NCBI RefSeq assembly: GCF_016428905.1
Contig: NZ_JAELTQ010000002.1
Coordinates: 1-64,000 of the forward strand
Direction: 5' to 3'
From: Dyella sp. ASV24
GTDB lineage: Bacteria; Pseudomonadota; Gammaproteobacteria; Xanthomonadales; Rhodanobacteraceae
DNA length: 64,000 bases
The notes under the pieces are model-generated. The model did no database searches. It saw only the letters and a program-made list of their open reading frames with translations, and was not told the DNA's origin. Below are positions 25,954-34,902 of the stretch, piece after piece (position 1 is the first letter of the stretch; each line of letters begins with the position of its first letter). Position numbers and translations under genes: made by a program.

Positions 25954-26361
25954 ATGTCCTCCAGCATCGCCCTGGTCGCCCGCTACTACGACGCGTTCAA
26001 CCGTGGCGATTGGGAAGCCATGCTCGATTGCCTCACGGATGACGTGGCGCACGACATCAACCAGGGGCATCGTGAAACGGGCCGGGACACGTTTCGTGCG
26101 TTCCTCGAGCGGATGAACCGCTGTTACCGCGAAGAGCTGCGCGATATCGTGCTGATGGCGAATGCCGAAGGCACGCATGCCGCTGCGGAATATGTGGTGC
26201 ACGGTCAGTATCTGGCCGACGACGAGGGCCTGCCGCCGGCGCGCGGTCAGCGTTACGTCTTGCCGGGCGGTGCGTTCTTCGACGTCCGCGACGGACGCAT
26301 CGCGCGCATCAGCAACTACTACAACCTGCAGGATTGGATCGCGCAGGTATCCGGTTCATAA
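25954..26361 (+). CDS. NTF2/SnoaL-like (ketosteroid-isomerase-type) protein
   Basis: This 135-aa soluble protein has the cone-shaped NTF2-like fold pattern: ALVARYYDAFNRGDWEAMLDCLTDDVAHDINQGHRETGRDTFRAFLERM, then YVVHGQYL, VLPGGAFFDVRDGRIARISNYYNLQDWI. Proteins of this type range from isomerases to hydrolases and small-molecule-binding proteins, so no reaction is assigned. AGGAAG precedes ATG 25954. The GNAT gene follows after 3 bp, so the two are co-transcribed and probably act in one unknown pathway. Confidence 0.8.
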   Translation: MSSSIALVARYYDAFNRGDWEAMLDCLTDDVAHDINQGHRETGRDTFRAFLERMNRCYREELRDIVLMANAEGTHAAAEYVVHGQYLADDEGLPPARGQRYVLPGGAFFDVRDGRIARISNYYNLQDWIAQVSGS

Positions 26362-26364
26362 GCC

Positions 26365-26976
26365 ATGACTGTGCGCATCCTCACCAGCGTCGGCGAGGCA
26401 GTGCGGCCACACCTGAAGGCGCTGGCCGATCTTCGCATGACGGTGTTCCGCGACTATCCCTATCTGTATGAAGGGGACTCGGCATATGAGCAGCGTTATC
26501 TGGAAGCCTACGTGCGCTTCCGACGTAGCGTGTTCGTGCTGGCGCTGGATGGCGAGGACGTCGTGGGTTGCTCGACGGGCATCCCGCTGGTGGATGAGAT
26601 TCCGGCGATCCAGCAGCCGTTTATCGGTCGCGGCATGATGCTCGGCGAGGTGTTCTACTTCGGCGAATCCGTGTTGCTGCCGGCATATCGCGGGCAGGGC
26701 ATTGGTCATCGTTTTTTCGATGCGCGCGAGCGCCATGCGCGTGCCTTGCCCGGGTATCGCTGGACGGCGTTTTGTGCAGTGGAACGCGCAGCGAACGATC
26801 CACGCCAGCCTGCCGGATACCGACCCAACGACGCGTTCTGGATAAAGCGCGGCTACCAGCGACAGGACGATATGTTCTGTACGCTGGATTGGACGGAAAT
26901 CGACGCCCTCGAATCCACCCCTCATCGCCTGCGCTTCTGGTTGCGCCCACTGGATAAAAGCACCTCCCATCCATGA
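26365..26976 (+). CDS. GNAT-family N-acetyltransferase
   Basis: This 203-aa protein has an acetyl-CoA-binding motif A, ESVLLPAYRGQGIGHRFFDARERHA (Arg/Gln-x-x-Gly-x-Gly/Ala type RGQGIG), preceded by FVLALDGEDVVGCSTGIPL and followed by a C-terminal strand-helix region with FWIKRGYQRQDDMF. It would transfer an acetyl group to an amine on an unidentified substrate. It begins 3 bp after the NTF2-like gene and overlaps folC by ATGA, so it is coupled to folate biosynthesis at least by transcription. Confidence 0.85.
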   Translation: MTVRILTSVGEAVRPHLKALADLRMTVFRDYPYLYEGDSAYEQRYLEAYVRFRRSVFVLALDGEDVVGCSTGIPLVDEIPAIQQPFIGRGMMLGEVFYFGESVLLPAYRGQGIGHRFFDARERHARALPGYRWTAFCAVERAANDPRQPAGYRPNDAFWIKRGYQRQDDMFCTLDWTEIDALESTPHRLRFWLRPLDKSTSHP

Positions 26977-28265
26977 CCCGTACTCTCGACGAATGGCTGT
27001 CCTATCAGGAACGCGTGAACGTGCGCAGTATCGAGCTGGGGCTCGATCGGGTGCGCGAGGTGTGGCAGCGCATGGGGGCTCCTGCGCTGGCGCGGCGCGT
27101 GATCACCGTGGGTGGTACCAACGGCAAGGGCTCGACGGTCGCCATGCTGGAGGCGATGCTCACGGCGGCCGGTCTGCGCGTGGGCTGCTATACCTCGCCG
27201 CACCTGCTCCGTTACAACGAGCGCATCCGCATGAATGGGCGCGATGCCAGCGATGACGCACTGATCGCGAGCTTCGAGCGCATCGAAGCGGCGCGTGGCG
27301 AGATCCCACTCACCTACTTTGAATTCGGCACGCTCGCCGCGCTGGATCTGTTCGCGCGGGCTGAGCTGGACATTGCCGTGCTGGAAGTAGGGCTGGGCGG
27401 CCGGCTCGATGCGGTCAACATCATCGATGCCGATGTCGCGGTGATCACCACCGTAGACCTTGATCATATGGACTGGCTGGGCCCGGATCGCGACAGCATC
27501 GGAAGGGAGAAGGCTGGCATTGCAAGGGCCGGGCGGCCGGCCATCGTGGGCGAGATCGATCCTCCGGCGGGCCTGCTGCAGGCGCTGGAACGCATCGGCG
27601 CAGATGTCGAGCGGGCAGGTGCGGATTTCAGTGTGCAACGCGAGCCCCGGGGTTGGCGCTGGCATCACCGGGACGGGCTCGTCCTGTCACTGCCCGATCC
27701 CGCATTGGCGGCGCCCGTGCAATATGCCAACGCAGCGGCATCGATAGCTGCCTTGCACGCGCTGCAGGCTGCGGATGCGGGGTTTGCCAGCCTGGATCTT
27801 GGTGCGGCTGCCGACAGCGGCATGCGCTCGGCGCACGTAACGGCGCGTTTGCAGATGCTCGGCGGCGACCCTCCGCTGGTGGTGGACGTCGGTCACAACC
27901 CGCAGGCGGCGCGCGCCTTGGCCGAATGGCTGGATGCTCGGCCCGATGTCCGCGTGCATGCCGTCTACGGTGCGCTCGCGGACAAGGATGTGGCGGGTGT
28001 GATCGCAGCCTTGGGCGAGCGCATCGCGCATTGGCACTTGGCTGGGCTGGAACGGGACACGCCGCGTGGGCTTGCGGCGGACGTGCTTGTCAGCCTGCTT
28101 AAATCGGTGCTGCCAGGGGCGCTTTTCGACGCGCATCCGGACGTATCCACCGCGCTCAAGGCCGCACAGTCGTCTGCGAAGCCGGGCGAATGCGTGCTTG
28201 CCTTCGGCTCGTTTTTCGTCGCCTCCGTGGTGCTTGCTGAATCAGGCGGACGGAATTCGGCCTGA
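26973..28265 (+). CDS. folC: Bifunctional dihydrofolate synthase/folylpolyglutamate synthase
   Basis: This 430-aa Mur-ligase-type enzyme joins glutamate to dihydropteroate and extends folate polyglutamates using ATP in the cytoplasm. Motifs seen are the P-loop VGGTNGKGSTVAMLEAML, YTSPHLLRYNERIRMNG, FEFGTLAALDLF, LEVGLGGRLDAVNI, and in the C-terminal domain DVGHNPQAARALAEWL and VYGALADKDVAGVIAALG. Length is typical. It starts inside the GNAT stop. The folC-SPOR-cvpA-purF arrangement downstream is conserved in many gammaproteobacteria. Confidence 0.95.
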   Translation: MTRTLDEWLSYQERVNVRSIELGLDRVREVWQRMGAPALARRVITVGGTNGKGSTVAMLEAMLTAAGLRVGCYTSPHLLRYNERIRMNGRDASDDALIASFERIEAARGEIPLTYFEFGTLAALDLFARAELDIAVLEVGLGGRLDAVNIIDADVAVITTVDLDHMDWLGPDRDSIGREKAGIARAGRPAIVGEIDPPAGLLQALERIGADVERAGADFSVQREPRGWRWHHRDGLVLSLPDPALAAPVQYANAAASIAALHALQAADAGFASLDLGAAADSGMRSAHVTARLQMLGGDPPLVVDVGHNPQAARALAEWLDARPDVRVHAVYGALADKDVAGVIAALGERIAHWHLAGLERDTPRGLAADVLVSLLKSVLPGALFDAHPDVSTALKAAQSSAKPGECVLAFGSFFVASVVLAESGGRNSA

Positions 28266-28282
28266 GCGGCAGTCAGGGCAGG

Positions 28283-28288
28283 TATAAT
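28283..28288 (+). promoter_or_regulatory. Probable -10 element (TATAAT) of the SPOR-cvpA-purF operon
   Basis: A perfect TATAAT lies 39 bp before the TTG start at 28327. The hexamer 17 bp upstream (GCCTGA) is a poor -35, so the promoter may be weak or need an activator. It fits a transcript starting around 28295 that serves the SPOR, cvpA and purF genes. Confidence 0.5.
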
Positions 28289-28326
28289 CGCGCCGTTCTC
28301 GCACCCCCCGTCGTTTGGAGCCCGTC

Positions 28327-29385
28327 TTGAAAACACGTCTGCTGGGAGCTGCCGTTCTCATCGCGCTGGCTGTGCTTATCGTGCCGATGTTCATCTCCAG
28401 CAGTCCGCCGGCCACGAGTGGTGACGAGTCGGTCAGCCTGGCCATTCCGCCGGCCCCTGATCGCGACCTGCAGACCAAGACCATGAGCCTGACGCCGGGT
28501 GCGGCGACGACCTCGACAGCAGCACCGGCCCCGAAGCCGGCTGTGCCGACGCCAGCCGCTTCGGCTGCTCCGGTGGGTTCGGCCGACCAGCTGGCGACCG
28601 TCAACATCGGTTCCAGCCGCCCGCGTGATGTGGAGACGGACCCGACGGCCGGCCAGAAGCCGGAGCCGACCACGGTGACGCGTCCTGGTTCGAGCGCCGC
28701 CCAGCCGGTGATTCCCGTGCAGGGCAAGGCCGCCGCTGCGGCGGTCGTGGCAGGCGCTGTCGCAACGACCGCGGGCAAGACGGCCGCTCCGGCGCAGCAG
28801 GAGCCTGCCTTGCCGGCAGCGACCGCCGCGCACGGCGCCTATTCGGTCAATCTCAGTGCGTATGCGTCGACGGCCAGCGCGCAGAGCCTGATCCAGCGTG
28901 TGCGTGGCCTGGGCTATCCCGCCAATGGTCGCGCCATCAACCAGGGCGGCAAGGCGCTGACCATGGTCACCGCTGGTCCGTTCGAGTCCCGCGCGGCCGC
29001 CGAGGCAGCCCGCCTGAAGATCACGCAGACCATCCCGGGGGCACCGGCCCGTCTGGAAAGCAGCGCCTCCACGCCGACCCAGGACGATCCGCCGGCCGCC
29101 AAGCCGGTAGCTACGGCAGCCAACAGCGCCGCCACGACGACATCGCGCGCCGGTGGCTGGGCCGTGCAGGTGGCCGCCATGGGTACGCAGACCGATGCCA
29201 ATGCGCTGCGCGACAAGCTGCGCGCCAACGGCTTCGATGGTTACGTGGACACAGTCAACGCGAATGGCAAGCAACTGTGGCGTGTGCGCGCCGGCCCCCA
29301 GACGCAGCGCGCTGACGCCGTGCGCATCCGCGACCAGATCAAAAGCAAGTTGGGCGTGGATGGCAACGTCGTCACCGCGCCCTGA
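28327..29385 (+). CDS. SPOR-domain cell-division-associated membrane protein (DedD-like)
   Basis: This 352-aa protein has an N-terminal membrane anchor (LLGAAVLIALAVLIVPMFI), a long Ala/Pro/Thr-rich periplasmic linker, and two SPOR-like domains: ~170-240 (YSVNLSAYASTASAQSLIQRVRGLGYPA, ALTMVTAGPFESRAAAEAARL) and ~274-350 (WAVQVAAMGTQTDANALRDKLRANGFDGYV, LWRVRAGPQTQRADAVRIRDQI). SPOR domains bind denuded septal peptidoglycan. The TTG at 28327 is chosen because GGAG at 28317-28320 stands 6 nt before it; a TTG at 28315 overlaps that site. In gammaproteobacteria dedD lies between folC and cvpA, as here. Confidence 0.88.
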   Translation: MKTRLLGAAVLIALAVLIVPMFISSSPPATSGDESVSLAIPPAPDRDLQTKTMSLTPGAATTSTAAPAPKPAVPTPAASAAPVGSADQLATVNIGSSRPRDVETDPTAGQKPEPTTVTRPGSSAAQPVIPVQGKAAAAAVVAGAVATTAGKTAAPAQQEPALPAATAAHGAYSVNLSAYASTASAQSLIQRVRGLGYPANGRAINQGGKALTMVTAGPFESRAAAEAARLKITQTIPGAPARLESSASTPTQDDPPAAKPVATAANSAATTTSRAGGWAVQVAAMGTQTDANALRDKLRANGFDGYVDTVNANGKQLWRVRAGPQTQRADAVRIRDQIKSKLGVDGNVVTAP

Positions 29386-29420
29386 ACGCCAACCTGAACC
29401 CGTCACGGTGAGGTGACCCG

Positions 29421-30038
29421 GTGAATTGGGCCGACTACATCATTCTCGCCGTCCTGGGCGTCTCGGTCTTGATAGGGCTGTGGCGCGGCCTCATTTCCGA
29501 GGTGTTGGCGCTGGGTATCTGGGCCGCCGGTTTCTGGGTGGCCTGGGTGCTTGGACCGAGCGTCGCGGGTTATTACGAACGCTGGATCTCGTTGCCGTCG
29601 GCGCGGATTGCTGCCGGTTATGCAACATGTTTCGTTGCGGTGTTGATCCTGGGTGCGCTGGTGCGCTTCCTGGTTGCCCGGTTGGTGGAAGGTACCGGGT
29701 TGTCCGGCACGGACCGTCTGCTGGGCATGCTGTTCGGCCTCGCGCGGGGCGTATTGCTGGTGACGCTGGGCGTGTTCCTGCTCAACTTCACGGCGTTGAC
29801 GCGTGATCCGTGGTGGCAAGCGTCGGCGTTATTGCCGCAGTTCAAGGGAATGGCTGCGTGGCTGGGTGAGCAGGTGCCGGACAGTGTCCGCAATCATCTC
29901 AATCCACCGGCACTCCTGGATCATTTGCCTGACCATTTGCCCGCCATGCCGGCGGGATTCCCGGGCGCTTTGCCAGCGACTGGACACGAGAATCATCCCG
30001 CGAGCGCGACGACCGTCGCTCCGGCAACCAGCTCCTAA
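29421..30038 (+). CDS. cvpA: CvpA family membrane protein
   Basis: This 205-aa protein has four membrane helices in its first ~130 residues ([72 protein letters not shown]), the family pattern [13 protein letters not shown], and a hydrophilic tail with an LPDHLPAMP stretch. CvpA proteins are linked to colicin V production and envelope homeostasis; the biochemical role is uncertain. GTG 29421 follows GAGGTG by 5 nt. The purF gene follows after 16 bp, the conserved cvpA-purF pair. Confidence 0.92.
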   Translation: MNWADYIILAVLGVSVLIGLWRGLISEVLALGIWAAGFWVAWVLGPSVAGYYERWISLPSARIAAGYATCFVAVLILGALVRFLVARLVEGTGLSGTDRLLGMLFGLARGVLLVTLGVFLLNFTALTRDPWWQASALLPQFKGMAAWLGEQVPDSVRNHLNPPALLDHLPDHLPAMPAGFPGALPATGHENHPASATTVAPATSS

Positions 30039-30054
30039 TTACAGGCTTTCAATC

Positions 30055-31530
30055 ATGTGCGGAATCATCGGCATCGTCGGCACCAGTGAGGTCGCCGCGT
30101 CACTCTATGACGGATTGACGGTATTGCAGCATCGCGGCCAGGACGCTGCCGGCATCGCTACCGTGGATGGTGCACGCCTGCGCCTGCACAAGGGCAACGG
30201 CTTGGTGCGTGACGTGTTCAGCCAGAACGCGATGAGCGGCCTGCGTGGACGCATCGGCCTGGGGCATTGCCGTTACCCAACGGCGGGCTCCGAAGGTTCG
30301 TCCGAAGCGCAGCCGTTCTATGTGAACTCGCCTTACGGCATCGCGTTCGCGCACAACGGCAACCTGGTGAACACCGAGACGCTGCGCCGCGAGATGTTCG
30401 AGGACGATCGCCGTCACATCAACACGGATTCCGACTCGGAAGTGCTGCTCAACGTGCTGGCGCACGAGCTGCAGATCCAGGATCGCATGGCGCTAACACC
30501 CGATCACATCTTCAAGGCGGTGGCGGGCGTGCATCAGCGTGCGCGCGGCGGCTATGCCTGCCTGGCGCTGGTCTTGGGCTACGGCCTGCTGGCTTTCCGT
30601 GATCCCAACGGTATCCGCCCGCTGGTGCTGGGTGAGCGCATCACCTCGGAAGGTCGTGAGTATGCGGTGGCCTCCGAATCGGTGGCGCTGGATATCCTGG
30701 GCTTCAAGCGCCTGCGCGACGTGGAGCCGGGCGAAGCTGTGTTCATCACCGACGACGGCCAGCTGCACGCGCGCCATTGTGCCGACGGTGCGACGCATGC
30801 CCCGTGTATTTTCGAGTACGTGTACCTTGCCCGCCCGGACTCGATGATCGAGAACGTGTCGGTCTACAAGGCGCGCCTGCGCATGGGCCAGAAGCTGGCG
30901 GAGAAGATCCTGCGGGAGCGTCCGGACCATGGCATCGAAGCGGTGATCCCCATTCCGGACACCGCACGCACTGCCGCCTCGGCGCTGGCAGAGGCGTTGG
31001 GCGTGCCGTTCCGCGAGGGCTTCGTCAAGAATCGCTACATCGGGCGCACCTTCATCATGCCGGGGCAGGGAGAGCGCGTGAAATCCGTGCGCCGCAAGCT
31101 CAATCCGGTGGAGCTGGAGTTCCGCAAGAAGAACGTGCTGCTGGTGGATGACTCCATCGTGCGCGGCACCACCTCGCGCCAGATCATTCAGATGGCGCGC
31201 GATGCCGGTGCGCGCAACGTCTACTTCGCTTCCGCCGCGCCGCCGGTGCGCTATCCGAACGTGTACGGCATCGACATGCCGGCCGCCTCGGAACTCGTCG
31301 CTGCCGGGCACACCGAGAAGGAAGTGCAGGACGTGCTGGGCGCAGACTGGCTGATCTACCAGGATCTCAAGGATCTGGTCTGGGCCGTGCAGGATGGCAA
31401 CGAGAAGCTGAAGTATTTCGACACGTCGTGCTTCTCGGGTGAATACGTCACGGGCCTGGATCAGCAGTACCTGCAGCAGATCGAAATGCTGCGTTCCGAT
31501 GACGCCAAGGCCGCTCGCCGCAGCGCGTAA
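30055..31530 (+). CDS. purF: Amidophosphoribosyltransferase
   Basis: This 491-aa enzyme catalyses the first step of purine synthesis, PRPP plus glutamine to phosphoribosylamine. It begins MCGIIGIVG, so Cys2 becomes the N-terminal nucleophile after Met removal and there is no propeptide. The glutaminase half contains [22 protein letters not shown] and AHNGNLVN. The phosphoribosyltransferase half has the PRPP loop [18 protein letters not shown]. The Bacillus-type FeS cysteine ligands were not recognised, consistent with the E. coli type. The start is fixed by the required Cys2. Confidence 0.96.
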   Translation: MCGIIGIVGTSEVAASLYDGLTVLQHRGQDAAGIATVDGARLRLHKGNGLVRDVFSQNAMSGLRGRIGLGHCRYPTAGSEGSSEAQPFYVNSPYGIAFAHNGNLVNTETLRREMFEDDRRHINTDSDSEVLLNVLAHELQIQDRMALTPDHIFKAVAGVHQRARGGYACLALVLGYGLLAFRDPNGIRPLVLGERITSEGREYAVASESVALDILGFKRLRDVEPGEAVFITDDGQLHARHCADGATHAPCIFEYVYLARPDSMIENVSVYKARLRMGQKLAEKILRERPDHGIEAVIPIPDTARTAASALAEALGVPFREGFVKNRYIGRTFIMPGQGERVKSVRRKLNPVELEFRKKNVLLVDDSIVRGTTSRQIIQMARDAGARNVYFASAAPPVRYPNVYGIDMPAASELVAAGHTEKEVQDVLGADWLIYQDLKDLVWAVQDGNEKLKYFDTSCFSGEYVTGLDQQYLQQIEMLRSDDAKAARRSA

Positions 31531-31541
31531 TGCCTTTTGCA

Positions 31542-31564
31542 CCCTCTCCCCTCCGGGGAGAGGG
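31542..31564. terminator. Perfect hairpin after purF (dispersed-repeat type)
   Basis: CCCTCTCCCC (31542-31551) and GGGGAGAGGG (31555-31564) form a 10-bp perfect stem with a TCC loop, followed by TTAGGGTGAGAGGG. It lacks a T-run. Sequences of this type are common intergenic elements in xanthomonads. It may attenuate transcription or protect the purF mRNA end. Confidence 0.6.
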
Positions 31565-31600
31565 TTAGGGTGAGAGGGCGGGTGCTCGCGACGACTTTTC

Positions 31601-32413
31601 ATGACGACTGACCTTCACGCCGCCGCCAGGCGCTGCCTCGACGCTACCGATCCCGCGGAGAAGTTGCGCCTTACGCATGCGACGTGGGAGGCCTTTCTCG
31701 CTGGCGAACTTCGGCCCGATGAGCACTCGCCCGCGCCGGAACTGATCGGTGCGCCGGGGCGTCCCGAACGTCCTTTGCTCGTGCCGCAGCGGCAGGTGCC
31801 GCACCGTGGCCTCGGCTCGGCCGAAGGTCGCGCCGCACTGGTGCACGCCGTGGCGCACATCGAGTTCAACGCCATCAACCTCGCGTGGGACGCGGTGTAC
31901 CGTTTTCGCGGCAAGCCGCTGGACTATTACCGCGACTGGGCCAGCTGCGCGCATGACGAGGCGCGCCATTTCGCGATGCTGTCCGGGCGACTCGCCGAGC
32001 TGGGTCACGCGTATGGTGATTTCGACGCCCACAATGGACTGTGGGAAATGGCCGAGAAGACGGCGCACCACGATACGGCGCGCATGGCCTTGGTGCCGCG
32101 CGTGCTCGAGGCGCGCGGGCTGGACGTAACGCCCGGCATGATCGAGCGCCTGCTCTCCGTGGGCGATGAACCCACCGTGGCCATTCTCGAAGTGATTCTG
32201 CGTGAAGAGGTGGCCCACGTCGCCGCTGGCACGCGCTGGTTCCGCTATTGCTGCGAACGCGATGGCCTGGATCCGCGCGAAACTTTTCTCGACCTGTTGC
32301 GCGATTACATGGGGCGCACCTTGCGTGGCCCGTTCAATCGCCCGGCGCGCCTGCAGGCGGGCTTCGATGATGAAGAGCTCGATCGCCTGGCCGGGCTCGC
32401 TGTGCAGTCGTAG
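31601..32413 (+). CDS. DUF455 ferritin-like protein
   Basis: This 270-aa soluble helical protein has metal-ligand-like motifs AVAHIEFNAINLAWDAVYRF, CAHDEARHFAML (Glu and His of a carboxylate-bridged site) and ILREEVAHVAAGTRWFRYCC. These repeated E-x-x-H patterns mark the ferritin-like DUF455 family, whose substrate is not established. A di-metal oxygenase or oxidase role is plausible. It is separated from purF by a hairpin and may have its own promoter. Confidence 0.85.
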   Translation: MTTDLHAAARRCLDATDPAEKLRLTHATWEAFLAGELRPDEHSPAPELIGAPGRPERPLLVPQRQVPHRGLGSAEGRAALVHAVAHIEFNAINLAWDAVYRFRGKPLDYYRDWASCAHDEARHFAMLSGRLAELGHAYGDFDAHNGLWEMAEKTAHHDTARMALVPRVLEARGLDVTPGMIERLLSVGDEPTVAILEVILREEVAHVAAGTRWFRYCCERDGLDPRETFLDLLRDYMGRTLRGPFNRPARLQAGFDDEELDRLAGLAVQS

Positions 32414-32435
32414 CGACAGAGCGCCTCGCCTTTCG

Positions 32436-32572
32436 CTCGTCATTCCGGCGTAGGCCGGAATCCAGTGACGGTAGCGGCTGGTTATCGCGCTAGCGTGGCG
32501 TGATGGATGGAAGTGTCTAGCGAAAATCCACCCATGTCGCTGCTGGATTCCGGCCTGCGCCGGAATGACGAG
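32436..32572. repeat. REPIN-like pair of inverted ATTCCGGC hairpins
   Basis: Two ~30-bp hairpins face each other. The left one has ATTCCGGC, loop GTAG, GCCGGAAT (around 32442-32461); the right one has ATTCCGGC, loop CTGC, GCCGGAAT (around 32547-32566). They are flanked by CTCGTC and CCAG on the left and CTGG and GACGAG on the right, so the whole 137 bp is an imperfect palindrome. The same arrangement recurs at 37278-37410. This is the architecture of REPINs mobilised by RAYT transposases; no such transposase gene is in the window. Confidence 0.8.
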
Positions 32573-32590
32573 CAGAAAGCTGCGTCTGTT

Positions 32591-34717
32591 TTACGGCGTA
32601 GCTGTTTTCCAGACCAGCGCCTGCGCAGGCGCCAACGGTACTTGGCCGTGCACGATTTTCGCGCCAGCCGGCAACACGGGCTGGAACGGCGCAGGGTTGT
32701 AGTTCACCAGAAAGTCGTAGCCACCGTGCCATTCGTGGAACACGCCCTTGGGCAGATCTTCAATCGCGACGCCGGCGCGCTGGTAGACGCTGCGCACGAT
32801 GTCGCGCTCAAGCGCTCCGTCGTCGGTGGATACACCGATCATGGTGACGGTGCCTTTGCCCAGCTTGCGTGTCGTAGCGGCTGCCTTGCCGGCGTAGTAA
32901 TGGTCTGCGTAGGTGGCGAGCACTTCGGTGCCGGAGCGAGGCGCAAGGATGTCCGCCCAGCGGTGCCATTCATGCGTCTTGCCATCAGCAGACACCTTGC
33001 CGTCCGCGCTCGGCGGCAGCATGTCGAACGCTTCCACGTCGTCGCCAATCAGGTCGAGGATGACGGCGGACCAGGGCCCTTCATGGAAGTGGCCCAGTTC
33101 GTTCTTTTGGCCGGTGCGGCTGGTCAGGATCAGATGGCCGCCCTGTTCCACGTAGTGCTTCCACTTTTTGGCCAGCGATTCGCTCACCATGTCGTAAGCA
33201 GGTGCGATCAGGAACGGGTAGCGGCTGAAATCATCGCCTTCCGCCACGAAATCCATCGGCGCACCGGTGCTTTTTACGGCGAGGGTGTAGCCGTTGCGAT
33301 AAGCCCAGCTGTTCCACAGGGTGGTCTGGGGCTGGGCTTCCAGGTCCCAGAACACATCATGGCTCCATAGGTAGCCGGTGTAGCGCGCAGCGAGAGTGGC
33401 GGGCAGCTTGGCGTTGGCGTCCAGTTTGGTTTCCAGCGACTGGATCTCGTGCATGGTGTCGACGAACTCGCGCCCCGTGCGCGAGGGCGTCACGCCGTCG
33501 GTGCCGACGATGCCCTCGTGATACATCTCGCTGCCGCGCAAGGGATGGCGGTAGCGGTAAGTGCTCAACAACGACGCCCCTGAAGCGAAGGCATGCCACA
33601 TCCACATGCCTACGGCGCCGGGCATGGGTTGTGGGTTGATCTCACCCCAGTTCACCTGGCCCGGCTGCAGCTCCATCACACCGAACGTGCCGGTGATCGG
33701 GCGGAAATACGCCGCGGCTTCCATCAGGTTGGCGGGCTTGCCGATGGCGTAGCTGTCGCCGCCCAATGCATTGGTGCCAGCCACCGGATAAAGCGTGAAG
33801 GTAGTGAAATCCAGCCCATGACTGCGGCGGGGATCCGTCGCAGTGGTGACGTTGGTGTAGTTGGCGGTCACCCACTGCGCGGGTGCCGCGTACTTCTTGA
33901 TAGTTGCAGCCTGCCCATCCAGAAAACGCGCTGTGACATCTGCCTGGAAGCGGGCCAGATCTACCAATGCGTGCGGACTCAGTTTGTCTTCCGCGGCCAG
34001 CGTGGCGTTGGGCAGCAACACCTGATCAAAGCTGGTGTAGCGCGTGCTCCAGAACGAGCCGCCCCACGCGGTGTTCATGCCGTCGATGGTGCCGTATTTG
34101 TCCTTCAGCCACTGCTGGAAGGCCATGCGCGCGCTGTCGCTGTAGTCCGCAAAGCTGCTGGGCTCGTTGTCTACCTGCCAACCCCACACGCGCGGATCGT
34201 GGCCGTAGTGCTGCGCCATGGCGGTAACCAGGCGCGTGACGAAGGCCTGGTATTTCGGGTTGGAAAGGGAAACTTCGGCGCGGATGCCATGCTCATGGCG
34301 CTGTCCGCGTTCGTCGACCCGGTATACCTCCGGGTAGTGCTGGCCCATCCAGGCCGGCGGCGCTGCCGATGGCGTACCAAGGATCACGCGCAGGCCCGCT
34401 TTGTGCGCCAGTTCGATGGCATCGTCCAGCCACTTGAAGTCGAAGCGGCCTTCCTCCGGTTCCAGGTAGGTCCAGCTGAACTCGGCCATGTGCGTGAAGC
34501 TAAAGCCGAGCTTGGCCATGCCATTCATGTCGCGCTGCCACTGCTCGCGTGGCCACTGCTCGGGGTAATAGAAGACACCGACGCTCATCGGCTCGCGCTG
34601 GTGAAGCAAGGCAGCGCCCTGGGGGCGGGCAGTATTCCCGGCGTCGCCGGGGGCGGCGGAGACGCCACCGATCATCACCACGGTGGTCAGTACCGCTGCG
34701 AGCAAAGGCCGGAACAT
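32591..34717 (-). CDS. Secreted beta-galactosidase, glycoside hydrolase family 42
   Basis: This 708-aa enzyme has a signal peptide (MFRPLLAAVLTTVVMIGGVSAAPG). ATG 34717 is preferred over an in-frame TTG at 34750, which would lengthen the signal and lie in the operator region. The GH42 A-domain begins VGVFYYPEQWPREQWQRDM, with WGWQVDNEPSS (acid/base Glu) and TFGVMELQPGQVNWG (nucleophile Glu), followed by a trimerisation-like domain (YPFLIAPAYDMVSESLAKKW) and a C-terminal beta domain (FLVNYNPAP). It would release galactose from oligosaccharides in the periplasm or outside. Export is less usual, since many GH42 enzymes are cytoplasmic. A box shared with the TonB receptor promoter (34751-34763) suggests GntR control. 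Confidence 0.9.
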   Translation of the reverse strand: MFRPLLAAVLTTVVMIGGVSAAPGDAGNTARPQGAALLHQREPMSVGVFYYPEQWPREQWQRDMNGMAKLGFSFTHMAEFSWTYLEPEEGRFDFKWLDDAIELAHKAGLRVILGTPSAAPPAWMGQHYPEVYRVDERGQRHEHGIRAEVSLSNPKYQAFVTRLVTAMAQHYGHDPRVWGWQVDNEPSSFADYSDSARMAFQQWLKDKYGTIDGMNTAWGGSFWSTRYTSFDQVLLPNATLAAEDKLSPHALVDLARFQADVTARFLDGQAATIKKYAAPAQWVTANYTNVTTATDPRRSHGLDFTTFTLYPVAGTNALGGDSYAIGKPANLMEAAAYFRPITGTFGVMELQPGQVNWGEINPQPMPGAVGMWMWHAFASGASLLSTYRYRHPLRGSEMYHEGIVGTDGVTPSRTGREFVDTMHEIQSLETKLDANAKLPATLAARYTGYLWSHDVFWDLEAQPQTTLWNSWAYRNGYTLAVKSTGAPMDFVAEGDDFSRYPFLIAPAYDMVSESLAKKWKHYVEQGGHLILTSRTGQKNELGHFHEGPWSAVILDLIGDDVEAFDMLPPSADGKVSADGKTHEWHRWADILAPRSGTEVLATYADHYYAGKAAATTRKLGKGTVTMIGVSTDDGALERDIVRSVYQRAGVAIEDLPKGVFHEWHGGYDFLVNYNPAPFQPVLPAGAKIVHGQVPLAPAQALVWKTATP

Positions 34718-34750
34718 GAAGAGAAGCCTGTGAGTGGGTTTAATTGTCAA

Positions 34751-34763
34751 ATTATCCTACCAT
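34751..34763 (-). promoter_or_regulatory. Operator-like box overlapping the -10 of the GH42 gene
   Basis: Read in the direction of the GH42 gene this is ATGGTAGGATAAT. It matches ATAGTAGGACAAT upstream of the TonB receptor (38509-38521) at 11 of 13 positions and in the same orientation. GATAAT within it could be the -10, so a bound repressor would block the promoter. The FadR/GntR-type regulator encoded at 37466-38185 is the obvious candidate. Confidence 0.6.
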
Positions 34764-34902
34764 TGGGTCGACTGCAATCGAGGAGTGCTCCGGGGATGCA
34801 CAGTGCTGTCCGATGTCATAGACATGATGGTCCGAGCATTCCGCGCTTGGGCAAAGGGTGCAACCGTTCGTCGTTCGGGCTGAGCCGGATGGGGGATGCT
34901 GC

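Noticed and set aside
31542-31564. Calling the hairpin after purF a standard intrinsic terminator
   Set aside because: The stem is perfect but no T-run follows. It is recorded as a hairpin of a dispersed type with uncertain terminating activity.
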